This document shows positions 1-11,046 of a stretch of 64,000 bases of DNA, in pieces (the stretch's first letter is position 1; each line of letters begins with the position of its first letter). Below the pieces are notes generated by a model. The model had not been told where the DNA came from. It saw nothing but the letters and a program-made list of their open reading frames with translations, and ran no database searches. This DNA is from Hemerocallis citrina (taxonomy: Eukaryota; Streptophyta; Magnoliopsida; Asparagales; Asphodelaceae). The position numbers and the translations under genes were made by a program. The DNA lies in contig CM030358.1 in the NCBI GenBank assembly GCA_017893485.1, positions 148,999,363-149,063,362 of the forward strand, given 5' to 3'.

Positions 1-235
1 TTACAAATGCCGGAGTAGATTACCATAATTTCAAAATTCATTCTTAGTCCTTCGATTCCCCGGTAGATTCGCCGGGGTATACTAAAAATCTTGTAGTGAT
101 CGCCATTTCGTTTCTCAAATATGAGAACGCACTGTAGCAAATTTGCAAATATATGGCAAAATAAGAAACAGCTGCAGTGCCAACTTTCTCATATTATGAG
201 AATATGACAAATATAGAAAATGACTGTGGATGCTC
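1..235. mobile_element. Right end of a PIF/Harbinger-type MITE, cut by the window start
   Basis: The stretch ends in GACTGTGGATGCTC (222-235) followed by TTA. The same terminal sequence bounds the complete element at 30873-31447, where it is flanked by TAA on both sides. The left end lies before base 1. A short inverted repeat (TTCTCATATTATGAGAA) lies at about 196-212. No coding sequence is seen, so this looks like a non-autonomous element. Confidence 0.55.
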
Positions 236-689
236 TTAACATATATAAAATTAACATGGGGATTTATGATTGGGTATATAGTACTTAAGATAATTTAATT
301 GGTGGAAATAAGTACATGACCAACAACGGAATTCTATACCTTGCTCATCAATTCTTCCTCATTGAATTACCTATATTTTTGTATCAATTTTTTGTTATGA
401 AACCGTAATCTATTTTACAAGAAGAAACCAAACTCCTAGTCGAGTGAGGCACTTGCAAAAATTCATACAAGAGAAGCAAAACAAAATAAACTTCGATTGA
501 AAAGAAAAGATTTGCATGTATCTGGTTATTTCAATGTTCTATACAAATGCAAGACGACTGGTTACCTGTCTACCTCCATCCTATTCGTGGTATAACTTAA
601 TTATAAATTTACTTTTTTACATAAATTCTATCGAGAGCTATGAAAAATAAATATTTATGAATATGAATTATTATTAATTTTTTTTGCAG
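236..689. other. AT-rich non-coding stretch, possibly intron
   Basis: No coding region is convincing here. A pyrimidine-rich tract ending in TTTTTGCAG (681-689) looks like a 3' splice site leading into the open stretch at 690-804, so this may be the last intron of a gene that begins left of the window. That is inference only. Confidence 0.3.
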
Positions 690-804
690 CAATGAGGTTC
701 AATCGAAAGAAGACCCAAACCCCATGGAGCATGTCCAGGAGCATGATCTGAAGGGTGCTGCGTCGTTGTTTACACTCACCAGCCGAAACAGCTGCTATGT
801 ATAA
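690..804 (+). CDS. Possible terminal exon of an unidentified plant gene
   Basis: After a good acceptor (TTTTTGCAG at 681-689) one frame is open for 37 codons and stops with TAA at 802-804. It would read NEVQSKEDPNPMEHV near its start and end in SRNSCYV. The composition looks coding (charged, few repeats), and a plausible 3' flank with AATAAAAT-like motifs follows near 980. I do not recognise the protein family. The upstream exons would lie outside the window or in sequence I cannot resolve. It could equally be a chance open stretch in decayed DNA. Confidence 0.3.
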
Positions 805-1214
805 CCACATCAGCTACGAAAATAATTCCATCGATTTCCCATTGACTTTTTTGTAATTATATTTTTGCAAATGTGCCTCGTTTGCACAAGGCAAATGGGC
901 AATTTTTCTTTTCAGGGTTGAGTTACAAAGCTAGGATGCATTTTGAGTTTATTGTTGTTTCGGATAGACCAAGTATCCAATAAAATAGTTATGGAATTTG
1001 GACTTAGTGTTATTAGCTCCTTAATTATTATTCAGTAATAAGACAAGTATTTATAGTGAAATTTAGCAAATCAATGTTTGCTAAGACAAGTATTTATAGT
1101 ATTTATTGTGAATTATTGATTGCGCCTTATTCACTTGTTCTCTTTATCAAATTGTATTGGCTCTTTTTTTCTTTTTTTTATCAAACTGTATACAGCGATT
1201 TTTTTTTCAAATTC
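805..1214. other. Non-coding flank between possible exon and LINE
   Basis: AT-rich sequence with a short local duplication (the motif GACAAGTATTTATAGT occurs at about 1041 and 1084) and T-rich runs before the LINE tail. Nothing coding is visible. AATAAAAT near 980 could serve as a poly(A) signal for the exon at 690-804. Confidence 0.4.
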
Positions 1215-1476
1215 TTTTTTTTTTGACGGGAAAATGGTAGGGTAAGTTCCTTCCTCACAAAAATATATATTAAAAACTAAGTATAAGTTTTAGATACAAA
1301 ACAGATCAAGCTAGTCCAGTATGCTAACCTGAACCCTTGATCATGGTGCTATAACATCCAAAACAAGAAAAAGAAAGAGTACTCGGGCTGCTGTCATGCT
1401 AAGGCCCCAAAAAAAATAACTCATACAGAGTACATATGAAGCAAAACACGGTAAGAAAATCTTCCTGCTGATGAAG

Positions 1477-3944
1477 CTACCATGAGCAGCTCCCCTCCTC
1501 GCTCTCAGTCTGGGCAATGCAGACAAGGGCCTCGTGAAGTAGTATGTCCTGCACGTTGGCTTCTTCTATTTCTTTCTCCATAGCCTTCTTCTTCTTGTCG
1601 CTGCCGATCCCATCTATCCATGATCGAAACCAGAAAATTGCATTAGAAATGATCCGATGAGTTGTAAGAGACTTAGCAGAAAATACACAATCATTCCTAG
1701 CTATCCAAATGCGCCAGCAAATAGCGACAGTAAGAAGGTGCCAAGTGAGACTGTGCGCCCGTGTGCCAAAACACCATGAGGTAAAGCAGTCGTGCATGTC
1801 TGTGGGGATGGATTATATGTGAAAGAGTGTAGTGAAGAACTTCCAGGCTTCAGATGCAACAGGGCAAATGAAGAAAATATGATAAACTGTTTCGACAGGG
1901 TACGCACAAGCTGTGCATGCGGTGTCTCCCGACCAGCCTTTTGATCGCAGAAAGTCCTTCGAATTGAGTCGTCCCCGACTCAGTTGCCATATAAAGATCT
2001 TGCACTTCAAGGGAGCCGCTGAAGCCCATGTCGCCTTGTAGAATGGAGATCTCATTCCTGATATGATGAAGAAGTTATAGGCTGATTTAATTGTGTATGT
2101 CCCAGCTGCAGTAAGGCTCCATGTTGGCTTGTCACTATCGTTTGAGGGCTGTCTATCTTTCAGGGCTAGGAGGAGGTTATGCTTCTCTACACGAATAAGT
2201 GGCGAAGCTATGCAGTTTAGTCTAGGGTGCCATTCCCAAACACCATTGACCCATGCTCCTTGTGAAAGGACCTCAGCTTGAGGGTTCCACGCTGCAGCTG
2301 CCATGGAGGGAAAAAGTGTGGTGATGCTGTGTCCATCAATCCATCGAGATTGCCAAAATTTGATGTTGTCGCCATTTCCAAGCTTCCAGTGTATATTTAT
2401 GAGGAACTGATCTCTGAGGTTGAAGATGCCTTTCCAAAACTGAGATGTTAATGGCGTACATATAAAATCATTCGCAGATCTTCTAAAGTAGAGACTGTGC
2501 AGTGTTTTGCTGACAAGGGAATCTGTGGCTAAAAGGTTCCACCACCACTTCATAAGAAGTGCCTCATTAAAAACTTTCAAGTCAAGTACGCCGAGACCTC
2601 CTTGGTCCTTAGGTTGGCAGATGGTGCACCAATTTGTGCAAGCAATGCCCCTTGCATCTTTGTCAGCTCCACACCAAAAAAATCTGCTTCGAATTTGGTC
2701 TATGCGTTTAATAACCCATAGAGGTAACCTGAAGAAGGATGCAAAGTAGACGGGGAGAGCACTCAGCACTGCATTGATGAGAATCAGCCTGCCTCCTCTA
2801 GAGAGCATTTTACCCTTCCATACCGAAAGTCTCCTTTCGATCTTGAGAATGAGCGGTTGCCAATATCGCTTGCTCAATTTGCCTTTGGAGAGAGGCATTC
2901 CAAGATATGTGATCGGTAGGCTATCCTCCTTGCATTCAAGGATAGTGGAGAAAGCGTGTAATTTGGCCTGTGATTTTCCAAAATAAACAATTGAAGACTT
3001 ATTGAAGTTTATAGCTAAGCCAGAGATGTTTGCAAACAGTTGCAGGGCTATTTTGAGGTTCAGAATCTCTTGCCCATCACCTTTGCAGAAGATCAGGGTG
3101 TCGTCTGCGAATTGGAGGACAGAGAGGTTAGAAAGTTGGCCTCCGATAGGCAGCTGTGAGAAGGTGCCATTCCTACGTCCACAGTAAACCATTTGTGCCA
3201 GGACATCAACCACCAAGATGAATAGCATCGGCAAAAGAGGGTCACCTTGCTTGAGACCTCTCTTGGAGTTGATTTGTCTGCCCTTCTCACCATTGATGAT
3301 AACAAAAGACTTCGCCGTTGTGAGGATCATTTCAATCCATCTACACCAAGATGGTCCAAATCCTCTGGCCTTAAGCAGTTGAAGAAGGAAGTCCCAGCTT
3401 ACATTGTCGAAGGCTTTAGTAAAGTCGATTTTGAAAAGGAGGGTGTCTGAGCTTCTTCTACTGCATAAATTAATGGTCTCATGTGCTACAAGGAAGCAGT
3501 CGACTGTTGATTTACCTTTGAGGAATGCACTCTGAGAGAATGATACAAGTGAGTGTAGGATAGGGCAGAGTCTGTTGGCTAGGATCTTTGTGAAGATCTT
3601 AAGAGAGCAATTGAGCAGACTAATTGGTCTGTACTCAGTAACTAGGCTGGCTCCCTCACACTTAGGTATAAGAATAATATTTGCGTAGTTCATTCGCCCA
3701 ATGTCTGTGTCTCCCCTAAAAATTGATTGCATCATATCAAGTAAGTCAGCCTTGATGGTGTAACAGAATGTGTGATAAAAGCTCATTGAAAAGCCGTCGG
3801 GACCAGGGGCTTTGTCGCTGCTCATATCGAATACTGCCTTGCGGAGCTCCTTCATAGTGATGGGCTCTTCAAGGTGACTTAAACATATATCATTCGAAGG
3901 GTAGAGGGATGTCTAGTCAATATTGAAGTCTGAGGTAGAAGCAG
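1477..3944 (-). pseudogene. LINE ORF2, 3' half: reverse transcriptase and zf-RVT region
   Basis: This is the reverse transcriptase of a plant L1-type LINE, the enzyme for target-primed reverse transcription. From the 5' end: the stretch before the RT core (LSHLEEPIT), the palm with SSDKAPGPDGF, a GLKQGDPL motif, and the catalytic box FADD where many LINEs have YADD. Next come the thumb and the zf-RVT-like region (APLKCKIFIWQLSRGRL, then CTAC and HIFFICP). After an in-frame TAA (1813-1815) the same frame continues to 1477 with WRIWIARNDCVF, typical of the C-terminus. A second in-frame stop (TAG, about 3916) stands where tryptophan is expected. One open block of 680 codons (3855-1813) is unusually long for a dead copy. 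Confidence 0.92.
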
Positions 3945-4667
3945 TGTAGCGCCCCGAATTTCTAATATGATATCTTAGAAAATACGTGGCACAATCCCAG
4001 CATCAACTTCAATGTAACATTAAACACAACCAACACCACTAAAATTTTCAACATTTATTACAACAAACTTTTACATAGCACGGCGGAATTCAAAACATCT
4101 CAACTCATAATCTTCTTTTATTTACAACACAGTCTTATTACAACACTGTTCGTACAAATTTACACAAACTCCATTAAATTAATTTATCTCAAAACTAACT
4201 CAAGCATCCACACCTCCAACTCTAAGCAACAACCTGCAACACATGAGGCTAGAGATGATCCCTAACCCCCAAAACTAAAGGGGTCAGCCATAAATGGTGT
4301 GAGTGACATAAAAACAAACAAACAACATGAATGAACATTAATCATGAATCCTTAAACAACAGGTAGTAAACATGAATACTTAAAATATGATGTAGCAAGG
4401 AAAAGTAAACAACAAGGGAGACTAAACCAAGTGTCATATGTAGAAAACAGGAAATCCACGTGCATGAAAACCAAGTCAAGAAAACACAATCTTTATATGC
4501 GGACTCTCTAATGCGTACTTGTCGAAGTCTATGCATCCCACTCTACATAGGTTCGGTGCAAGCCCTTAACGTCTTCACTTCATAGGGTTCAATCCCCCGC
4601 TATGCAACTAATCCTAATACGATGACTACTACGAGATAAAGATAAACTGTGAGTATTAGCCCATGCC

Positions 4668-4950
4668 CCGATAATTCCGGAGATAGATCCCACACCACAG
4701 GTATTTTACCGTGATAATTCCGGAGATCATCCCACACCGAAAGCAATGTCCTCATCACACGAATACCACATGTGCATCGCCTTGACTCCGATAATTCCGG
4801 AGATCAATCCCACACCACAAGTAATTACCGTGATAATTAAGGAGATAATCCCACACCACAAGTAATCTACCGTGATAATTCCGGAGATATATCCCACACT
4901 ACAAGTAATCTACCGTGATAATTCCGGAGATTAAATCCCACACCGAAAGC
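4668..4950. repeat. Tandem repeat inside the solo LTR (GATAATTCCGGAGAT units)
   Basis: About six diverged copies of a 40-75-bp unit with the core GATAATTCCGGAGAT followed by ATCCCACACC and AAGTAATCTACC. A remnant of the same array occurs at about 18978-19000 in the related LTR (GTTCCGGGGAT, TCTCACACCG), so the repeat belongs to this LTR family. Confidence 0.75.
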
Positions 4951-5339
4951 CATACTGAGGTACTTGACCCATGTTCTCGTTCATCATATCACCACTAGTG
5001 CCTGTCCTTATTATTTTTGAGTTACTTAATTACTCAACGAATCTCCTAGAGTTGGTGTACCCTACCGGACTTAACTCAAAACTGAATAACTGAAATGCCT
5101 CAACAGGCCGCAAAAAAATAACTCAACGCCGGTATACTAGGGTCACACACATCCTTTAGAGACTCAAACTCAAATGTCTAAACTAACTTTCCACCAAACA
5201 AAAATAGCTCAACTGAATATCTCAAAATCAATAACTCAACTGAATATCTCAAATCATATACTTAACTGAAGACAAAGTGTAAGCTAAAATATCTGAAGAC
5301 TAATCATTCGAAAGAACACTCAAGTTACGAAACTCATCA

Positions 5340-5692
5340 GTACCAGTCGACTTATACTGTAGTAAGTCGACTGTCCAGAGGACAAATATCCATGATTTAA
5401 GAAAATAAACTAAGTCATATAAGTCGACTTAAAAAGGTCATCGGTCGACTTACCCGAGACAAATTCCAATAATTTTCACTAAAATATTCTAAGTAACATA
5501 AGTCGACTTAAGGAGATCATAGGTCGACTGTCCAGAAAGAAACTGTAGTGACTTTACAAAATAAATTCTTTGTGAACCAGTCGACTGGATAATGGTCTAA
5601 GTCGACTGTCCAGAACGGGTTTTCAAAAGAACTAAAGACACAACAGCAGGGTCGTACCAGTCGAATGAAAAGTCTACCAGTCGACTGTCGGC
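5340..5692. repeat. Cluster of GTCGAC palindromes in the LTR
   Basis: Nine copies of GTCGAC, mostly as RGTCGACTK and often followed by GTCC, plus one mutated copy, occur within about 350 bases. Such density is far above chance in AT-rich DNA. Similar clusters sit in LTRs of other families in this window (9770-9920, 23185-23330, 27075-27170, 47117-47140). Confidence 0.8.
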
Positions 5693-6852
5693 CTACAGTT
5701 TACATAATTTAGGTCTGTATACAATAATCAAAACCGGAGTTTTTCTAAAGATTCATTGTTTATGAAAATAATTCGTATTCAGGTAAAAATGACCAATCTA
5801 AAATAATCCTCATTATGGATACATTACTCAAAATATTCAATATCTCAAAACTCAATTCTCATGTTCTAAATTCCTAAATTCTTCTATTAGGGTTCCTCAA
5901 TACTAAATTTCTTCACAAGTCATAGCCAAGATCTGATTTGTGAACACAAGATCCAGATGTTCATCCATCCGATCATAACCATACTCAAATCTTAACATGC
6001 TTTCTAGCAATACAAATTTATAAACCAAGATCTACTCAACATTTTTAGATTTCACATGTATAACACCAACAACAACCATTGCATCGATCCACACAAAATA
6101 CACTAAATGAAACCAACATGTCGAAACGAACAACGAGACAAACATTCATATAAATCAATCAACACAACAAAGTTCATATCATTCACAAACAAAACAAAAC
6201 AAAACAACGTCACTCACATAAATCAAAACAACAAAACAAATTTACATCACTCACCTTGGAATTGAAAAGATCCAACGAAAAAAAACCTTCCTTCTTGTGA
6301 GATCCAAATCTTCCTTTGTTCCACCAAAACAAATCACCAAAATTCTATCTTGTGCAGCGAATGACGGCTGCAAAATCCTTTTAAATATCCGGGATGAAGT
6401 GTTTAGGGTTTTTACAACACTTTTACAAAATAATTCTTTCAAAATACAACTTTATATATGTAGCTCTATTCTTGGAAATTCAATCAAATTCATTTAAATT
6501 AGGATTTAAAAGTAAAATATAATCCTAAATCTCAACCGGTAATGTTCAAAACGTCCAGAAAATACATTTTGCATTTTAACCCCTAAAAATGACAAATTTG
6601 CAAAAAGGTCATTTTTTTTTCAAAATTTGCAAATAGATCCAATTAATTTCAGAAAAATCTGGAAAAATACTAAATAAATCCCAAATATTAAATAATGATT
6701 TTTCATGAAGGAAACTTGACTTTCAAACTTCTCAAGAAAGTATTTGCACGTGTTTTGCACGTGTACAAAAATAAATTTTTCTGAAAATATTCATAAATTC
6801 TCCAAAAATCATTTTAGTCATTTATAAACTTTTAAAAATACGGGGTTCTACA

Positions 6853-7615
6853 AGCAGTGCCACAGATGTCATGGAAATGAGTTTCGAAGGCCGTTCTGAT
6901 AGTTGCGGGAGTGGTTGTGATGTTGTTATCAATATTAAGGCTATGTATGAAGTTTCGCCGTCTTCTGCCATTTGCAATAGAGTGAAAGAATTTAGAGTTT
7001 GCATCACCTTCTTTAATCCACTGTACGCGAGATCTCTGTCTCCAGTACACAGACTCTGCTTTGATTAAATTCTGAAGCTCAAGCTGAGTGGTTTTGAGAG
7101 AGGCAGGAGGGGTAGGCATTTGTTCAGCATCAATCTCAAGCTAAAGGAGTAGATCTTGGAGTTGCTTCTTGCGGGTGGGGATATTGCCAAAGGTTTCAGT
7201 CGTCCATTTGCGGATGCGCCTTCTGAGAGACTCAATTTGCAGACGAAGATGTCGACTGGGTTGTCGTTGCAAGAGAACTGCTGCCACCATATACTTACTT
7301 CAAGAATGAAGGAGGGGTGAGTGAGCCAGGCTTTCTCAAACTTGAAGTAATGACTCTGGCGTTGAAGAACCTGAGTGTCGATCTGATGAGAATCTAGGCA
7401 GGGAGAACTAGATGCAGGCTGGGAAACAAAGGTCCCAAGTGGCGGAGATGAGAAATTTGTCCAGTCTGGCCAATGAGGGGGAGGCTCGGAGATTTGTCCA
7501 GGTGAATTTCCTTCTGGAGAGTGGGAGGTCAATTAGTGCAAGATCTTGGATGAATTCACGGAAAATTCTCATGTCTCTGTTGATTGTTCTAACCGAAAGG
7601 GTTTGATAATCTTCC
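6853..7615 (-). pseudogene. LINE ORF2, 5' part: end of endonuclease and linker to RT
   Basis: The minus strand encodes the end of an exonuclease/endonuclease/phosphatase domain (FIQDLALIDLPLSRRKFTW, then PSLARLDKFL) and the linker with SVYWRQRSRVQWIKEGD and KFFHSIANGRRRRN, a signature found just upstream of the RT in plant LINEs. A stop follows FPACI and at least one frame change occurs between about 7150 and 7400. The catalytic N-terminal part of the endonuclease is missing. It ends at the solo LTR; the frame continues in the 3' half on the other side. Confidence 0.85.
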
Positions 7616-8258
7616 CGTTATCAATTCTATTAAAAATTGTGTCCAGTAGGTGTATGAGCTTCCTAGAATATCATGTGTTCAGAATAATTTTAGTCATGTT
7701 TTGGTGGATACATTTCTTTCGTTGATGAAAAATGTTCATTTTAACATTAAATATACTAGTAATTTATACGTGCGATGCACTTTTTAATAAATATTTAAAA
7801 GTAAAAACTCCAACGTAGGCTGGCCTCGAACATGAGACATCTTTTATACTAGTTATGCACGGGCAATGGACAGATTTGTTTGTCTACAATGAAAAACCCA
7901 ACTCTCCCATTATAATAACTAGTAATCTGCACGTGCGATGCACGTTCTAATCAAAATTTTGTTTTTAAAAGAATAAATAATAAAACGTAATCTGGTCTTG
8001 AACGTGAGATCTCCCTTTACTCATACATACTCTTTACAAATTACTCCTAGTGGCACAAACTTTTATTTTATATGAGTGACACTTTTGTAAATAATTATGT
8101 CGTAAATAAATTTGAACTTTGAGGGTATTATGGTAACTAACAACAGTTGAGTAAATTAATGGTTAATATAACTCCTACTTAAAAATGAATGGTTGAGATT
8201 AGATGGTTGAATGTCTACAAATGACAACCCCAACTCTCCGATTATGATACTAGAGATA

Positions 8259-8261
<3 letters not shown>

Positions 8262-8325
<64 letters not shown>
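8262..8325. repeat. (TTA)n microsatellite
   Basis: About 20 TTA/ATT repeats at the junction of two array units. Confidence 0.95.
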
Positions 8326-8326
<1 letters not shown>

Positions 8327-8707
8327 CTAGTAACCTACACGTGCGATGCACGTTCTAATTAAACTTTTTTATATAGTAAATAATAAAACGTAATCTGGCC
8401 TCGAACCTGAGACCTTTCTTTACTCATCAGATAATCTTTACAAATTAACCCTTGTGGCACAAACTTTTATTTTATACGCGTGGCACTTTTGTAAATAATT
8501 ATGTTGTAAATAAATTTAAACTTTGAGGGTATTATTGAGTAAATGAATGGTTAATATAACTCTTACTTAAAAATGGATGGTTGAGATTAGATGGTTTAAT
8601 GAATGTCTACAGATTACAGGTTGTCTACAAATGACAACCCCAACTCTCACTATAATATTAGATATTATTATTATTATTATAGTAAGTTGCACATGTGATG
8701 CACGTCC

Positions 8708-8817
<110 letters not shown>

Positions 8818-9438
8818 TAAATAATAAGACGTAATCTGGCCTTGAACCTGAAATCTCTCTTTACTCTTACATATTATTTACAAATTATCCCTAGTGGCAC
8901 AAACTTTTATTTTATATGAGTGACACTTTTGTAAATAATTATGTCGTAAATAAATTTGAACTTTGAGGGTATTATGGTAACTAACAACAGTTGAGTAAAT
9001 GAATAGTTAATATAACTCTCACTTAAAAATGTATGGTTGAGATTAGATGATTGAATATCTACAAATAACAACCCCAACTCTCCCATCATAATATCAGAGA
9101 TTATTACTAGTAATCTGCACGTTCGATACCCGTTCTAATCAATTTTTTTATAGAGTAAATAATAAGACGTAATCTGGCCTCTAACCTGAGAAATCTCTTT
9201 ACTCATTACATACTCTTTACAAATTATCCATAGTGGCACAAATTTTTAATTTATATGAGTGACACTTTTGTAAATAATTATGTCGTAAATAAATTTGAAC
9301 TTTGAGGGTATCATGGTAACTAACAACAGTTGAGTAATTGAATGGTTAAAATAACTCCCACTTAAAAATGAATGGTTGAGATTAGATGGTTGATTGTCCA
9401 CAAATTACAGGTTGTCTACAAACAACACCCCCAACTCT

Positions 9439-10402
9439 TGTTGACCCTAAGTTTGGTGTGCACAAAACATATTATTAAGACTAATATTTTCAGTTGAGAT
9501 CTACGGGATTTACAGAGAAAAGTAAATCAAAACAAAGAAATAAAAAGGTTCTCAATCAAGCAAAAAAGGAATGTATCAAAGAAGATTACAAAAATAAAGA
9601 GATTTCAACTCAAGAAATATGTGCTCAAAATCCCTAAAGAGAGTCAGCGAATTCAGATCAATTATGTGTTTCAGTTTTTGTGAGAAAATACTATGTAAAG
9701 AGTCATTGATTAATTGATTAGTATATAGAAAGAATATAAAGTGGATTCGCAAATAAATATTGAATCTGCACGATAGCGGTCGATCGTATAATATATCGGT
9801 CGACCGTCTCAACAATCGGCCGCTCATCATAGTGGAAAAGATGAGTCAGTCGACCGGTCATTGCTCGACTTTCGAGTCAAAAGATGAATGGTCGACTGCT
9901 CAACAAAGTGGGGTCGACCGTCCACGTGCAGTTTTAACTATTTCGAAAATATCTTTTTATTTTTGGAAAGATACATTTTCTCACTCTATAAATAGAGGCG
10001 AATTCACCGAGTATTTTTCATCCCTTGCAATTATAATTCTTCTGAACTAATCATTCAATCAACAATCCGAGTGTGAGAATTTTTATTGTTTTCTTCAGTC
10101 AAGATCATTATAGATCTTGAGAGTTTTTCTTTTCTTCCACTTCAGTGAGTTTTGCAGGGCTTGTTTGTAGGAGTCCTGTGGGTGTAATAAGACTCTCGGC
10201 ATAAATTCTGAGAGTCACTGTACAAGGATTTAAACTATAGTGGACTGCATGTGGCGGTGAATTACTACAAGTAGGTGGTGTGGACGTAGACCTAGAGGTC
10301 GAACCATGTTATATCGTTGTGTCTTGCGTGCTTGCTCTGTTCGCTTTCTCTAACTCTATCTTCTTACTTTAAGCATTTTATTTAAGTTTTTAATTTTCGC
10401 AC
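9439..10402 (+). mobile_element. Copia-type LTR, solo or truncated
   Basis: It begins TGTTGACCCTAAG, a start often seen in plant copia LTRs, and carries a promoter-like stretch (CTCTATAAATAG near 9982) and a U5-like end (GTGGACGTAGACC, TCGAACCATG). It interrupts the last unit of the repeat array. The right end is not clear: no CA end with a matching target duplication was found, and LINE sequence starts at about 10408. GTCGAC-type motifs (about 9778-9920) stand in its U3. Confidence 0.6.
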
Positions 10403-10407
10403 AATCA

Positions 10408-10975
10408 CCCTAATTAGAATAAGATCAGATAGAGATAAAAAGTTCAGATAATCTGGCAAAAATATCTGAACCCCAGCAGCAAGAAGCATAACAGTGATAA
10501 GAATGAAGCCGAATAACAAAGAGAGGCCATCATGAACTCCCAGACCAAAAGCTCCAACTGAAAAAAGCACCACTAAACAGAGAATAGAGGAGATAATCAA
10601 AGCACCACTAAACAGCAAAGATAAGCTTTAGTCTTCGATAATAATCAAATCTGCAACAACAAAAGAGACTAGAAAAATATAAGAAAAAGGCAAGAAAATA
10701 TGAATTAGAAATACCCTGTTGAATCAAAGCTTCAACCACAACATGTAGCTCATTAAGTTTGATATCATCATTTCTGTTAACAGGAAGAATGTTAGACCAA
10801 TGATTGGTAAAATATATAAGATCTTCAATTAATTTGTCAATACATAGACATTTCTTCACAAAAATTCTATTACTACGCTCATTGCAAATAATCCAAATTA
10901 TAGCCATCATAGTCAAATCTCATAACAATTCACAAATTTCACTGTATTCTTGAATAATCCAAATCAAATATCATG
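10408..10975 (-). mobile_element. Fragment of a second LINE (ORF2 C-terminus and 3' UTR)
   Basis: The minus strand reads MAIIWIICNERSNRIFVKK and continues ...LIYFTNHWSNILP, the typical C-terminal end of plant LINE ORF2. A T/G-rich stretch without conserved coding follows, as in LINE 3' UTRs. The 5' side is truncated; a ~50-bp segment around 10930-11000 (TTCTTGAATAATCCAAATCA) is partly duplicated. No A-tail is seen. Confidence 0.65.
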
Positions 10976-11046
10976 ACAATTCACAAAATTTCATTATATT
11001 CTAGATTTTTTAGGCATTATAGTTCTAACCTTTCCATTAGTAAGGA

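Larger units (their letters stand above)
3945..6852 (-). mobile_element. Gypsy-type solo LTR (2.9 kb) inserted in the LINE
   Basis: The element begins TGTAGCGCCCCG and ends CGGGGTTCTACA, so its ends are TG...CA with an imperfect 12-bp inverted repeat. It is flanked by the 5-bp duplication AGCAG (3940-3944 and 6853-6857), as expected for Ty3/gypsy integration. No internal region is present, so it is a solo LTR left by LTR-LTR recombination. Likeness to the end of the LTR before the integrase gene at 15.7 kb (GATGCTGGG... and GGGGCG..ACA) and to the start at 17806 shows it lies in minus orientation and belongs to the Tekay-like group. On the minus strand it has a TATATAAAG box near 6453, an AAACCCTAA motif and a CCAAG|GTGAGTG splice-donor-like site near 6253. 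Confidence 0.9.
1215..7615 (-). mobile_element. L1-type LINE retrotransposon, 5' truncated, split by a solo LTR
   Basis: In minus orientation the element starts in the end of the endonuclease domain (about 7615), runs through the spacer and reverse transcriptase, and finishes with a 3' UTR and an A-run (T10 on the + strand at 1215-1224). A 2908-bp solo LTR (3945-6852) interrupts it. Removing the LTR and one AGCAG copy brings the two halves together in the same reading frame, so the LINE is the older insertion. Stops inside the ORF show it is dead. The target duplication of the LINE itself could not be identified. Confidence 0.9.

Noticed and set aside
2093..3450. Several + strand open frames of 60-80 codons
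   Set aside because: They are shadows of the LINE reverse transcriptase on the minus strand.
10382..10618. 78-codon hydrophobic open frame resembling a small membrane protein
   Set aside because: It lies in the 3' UTR of a LINE on the same strand and matches the usual T/G-rich LINE tail; no conserved motif.
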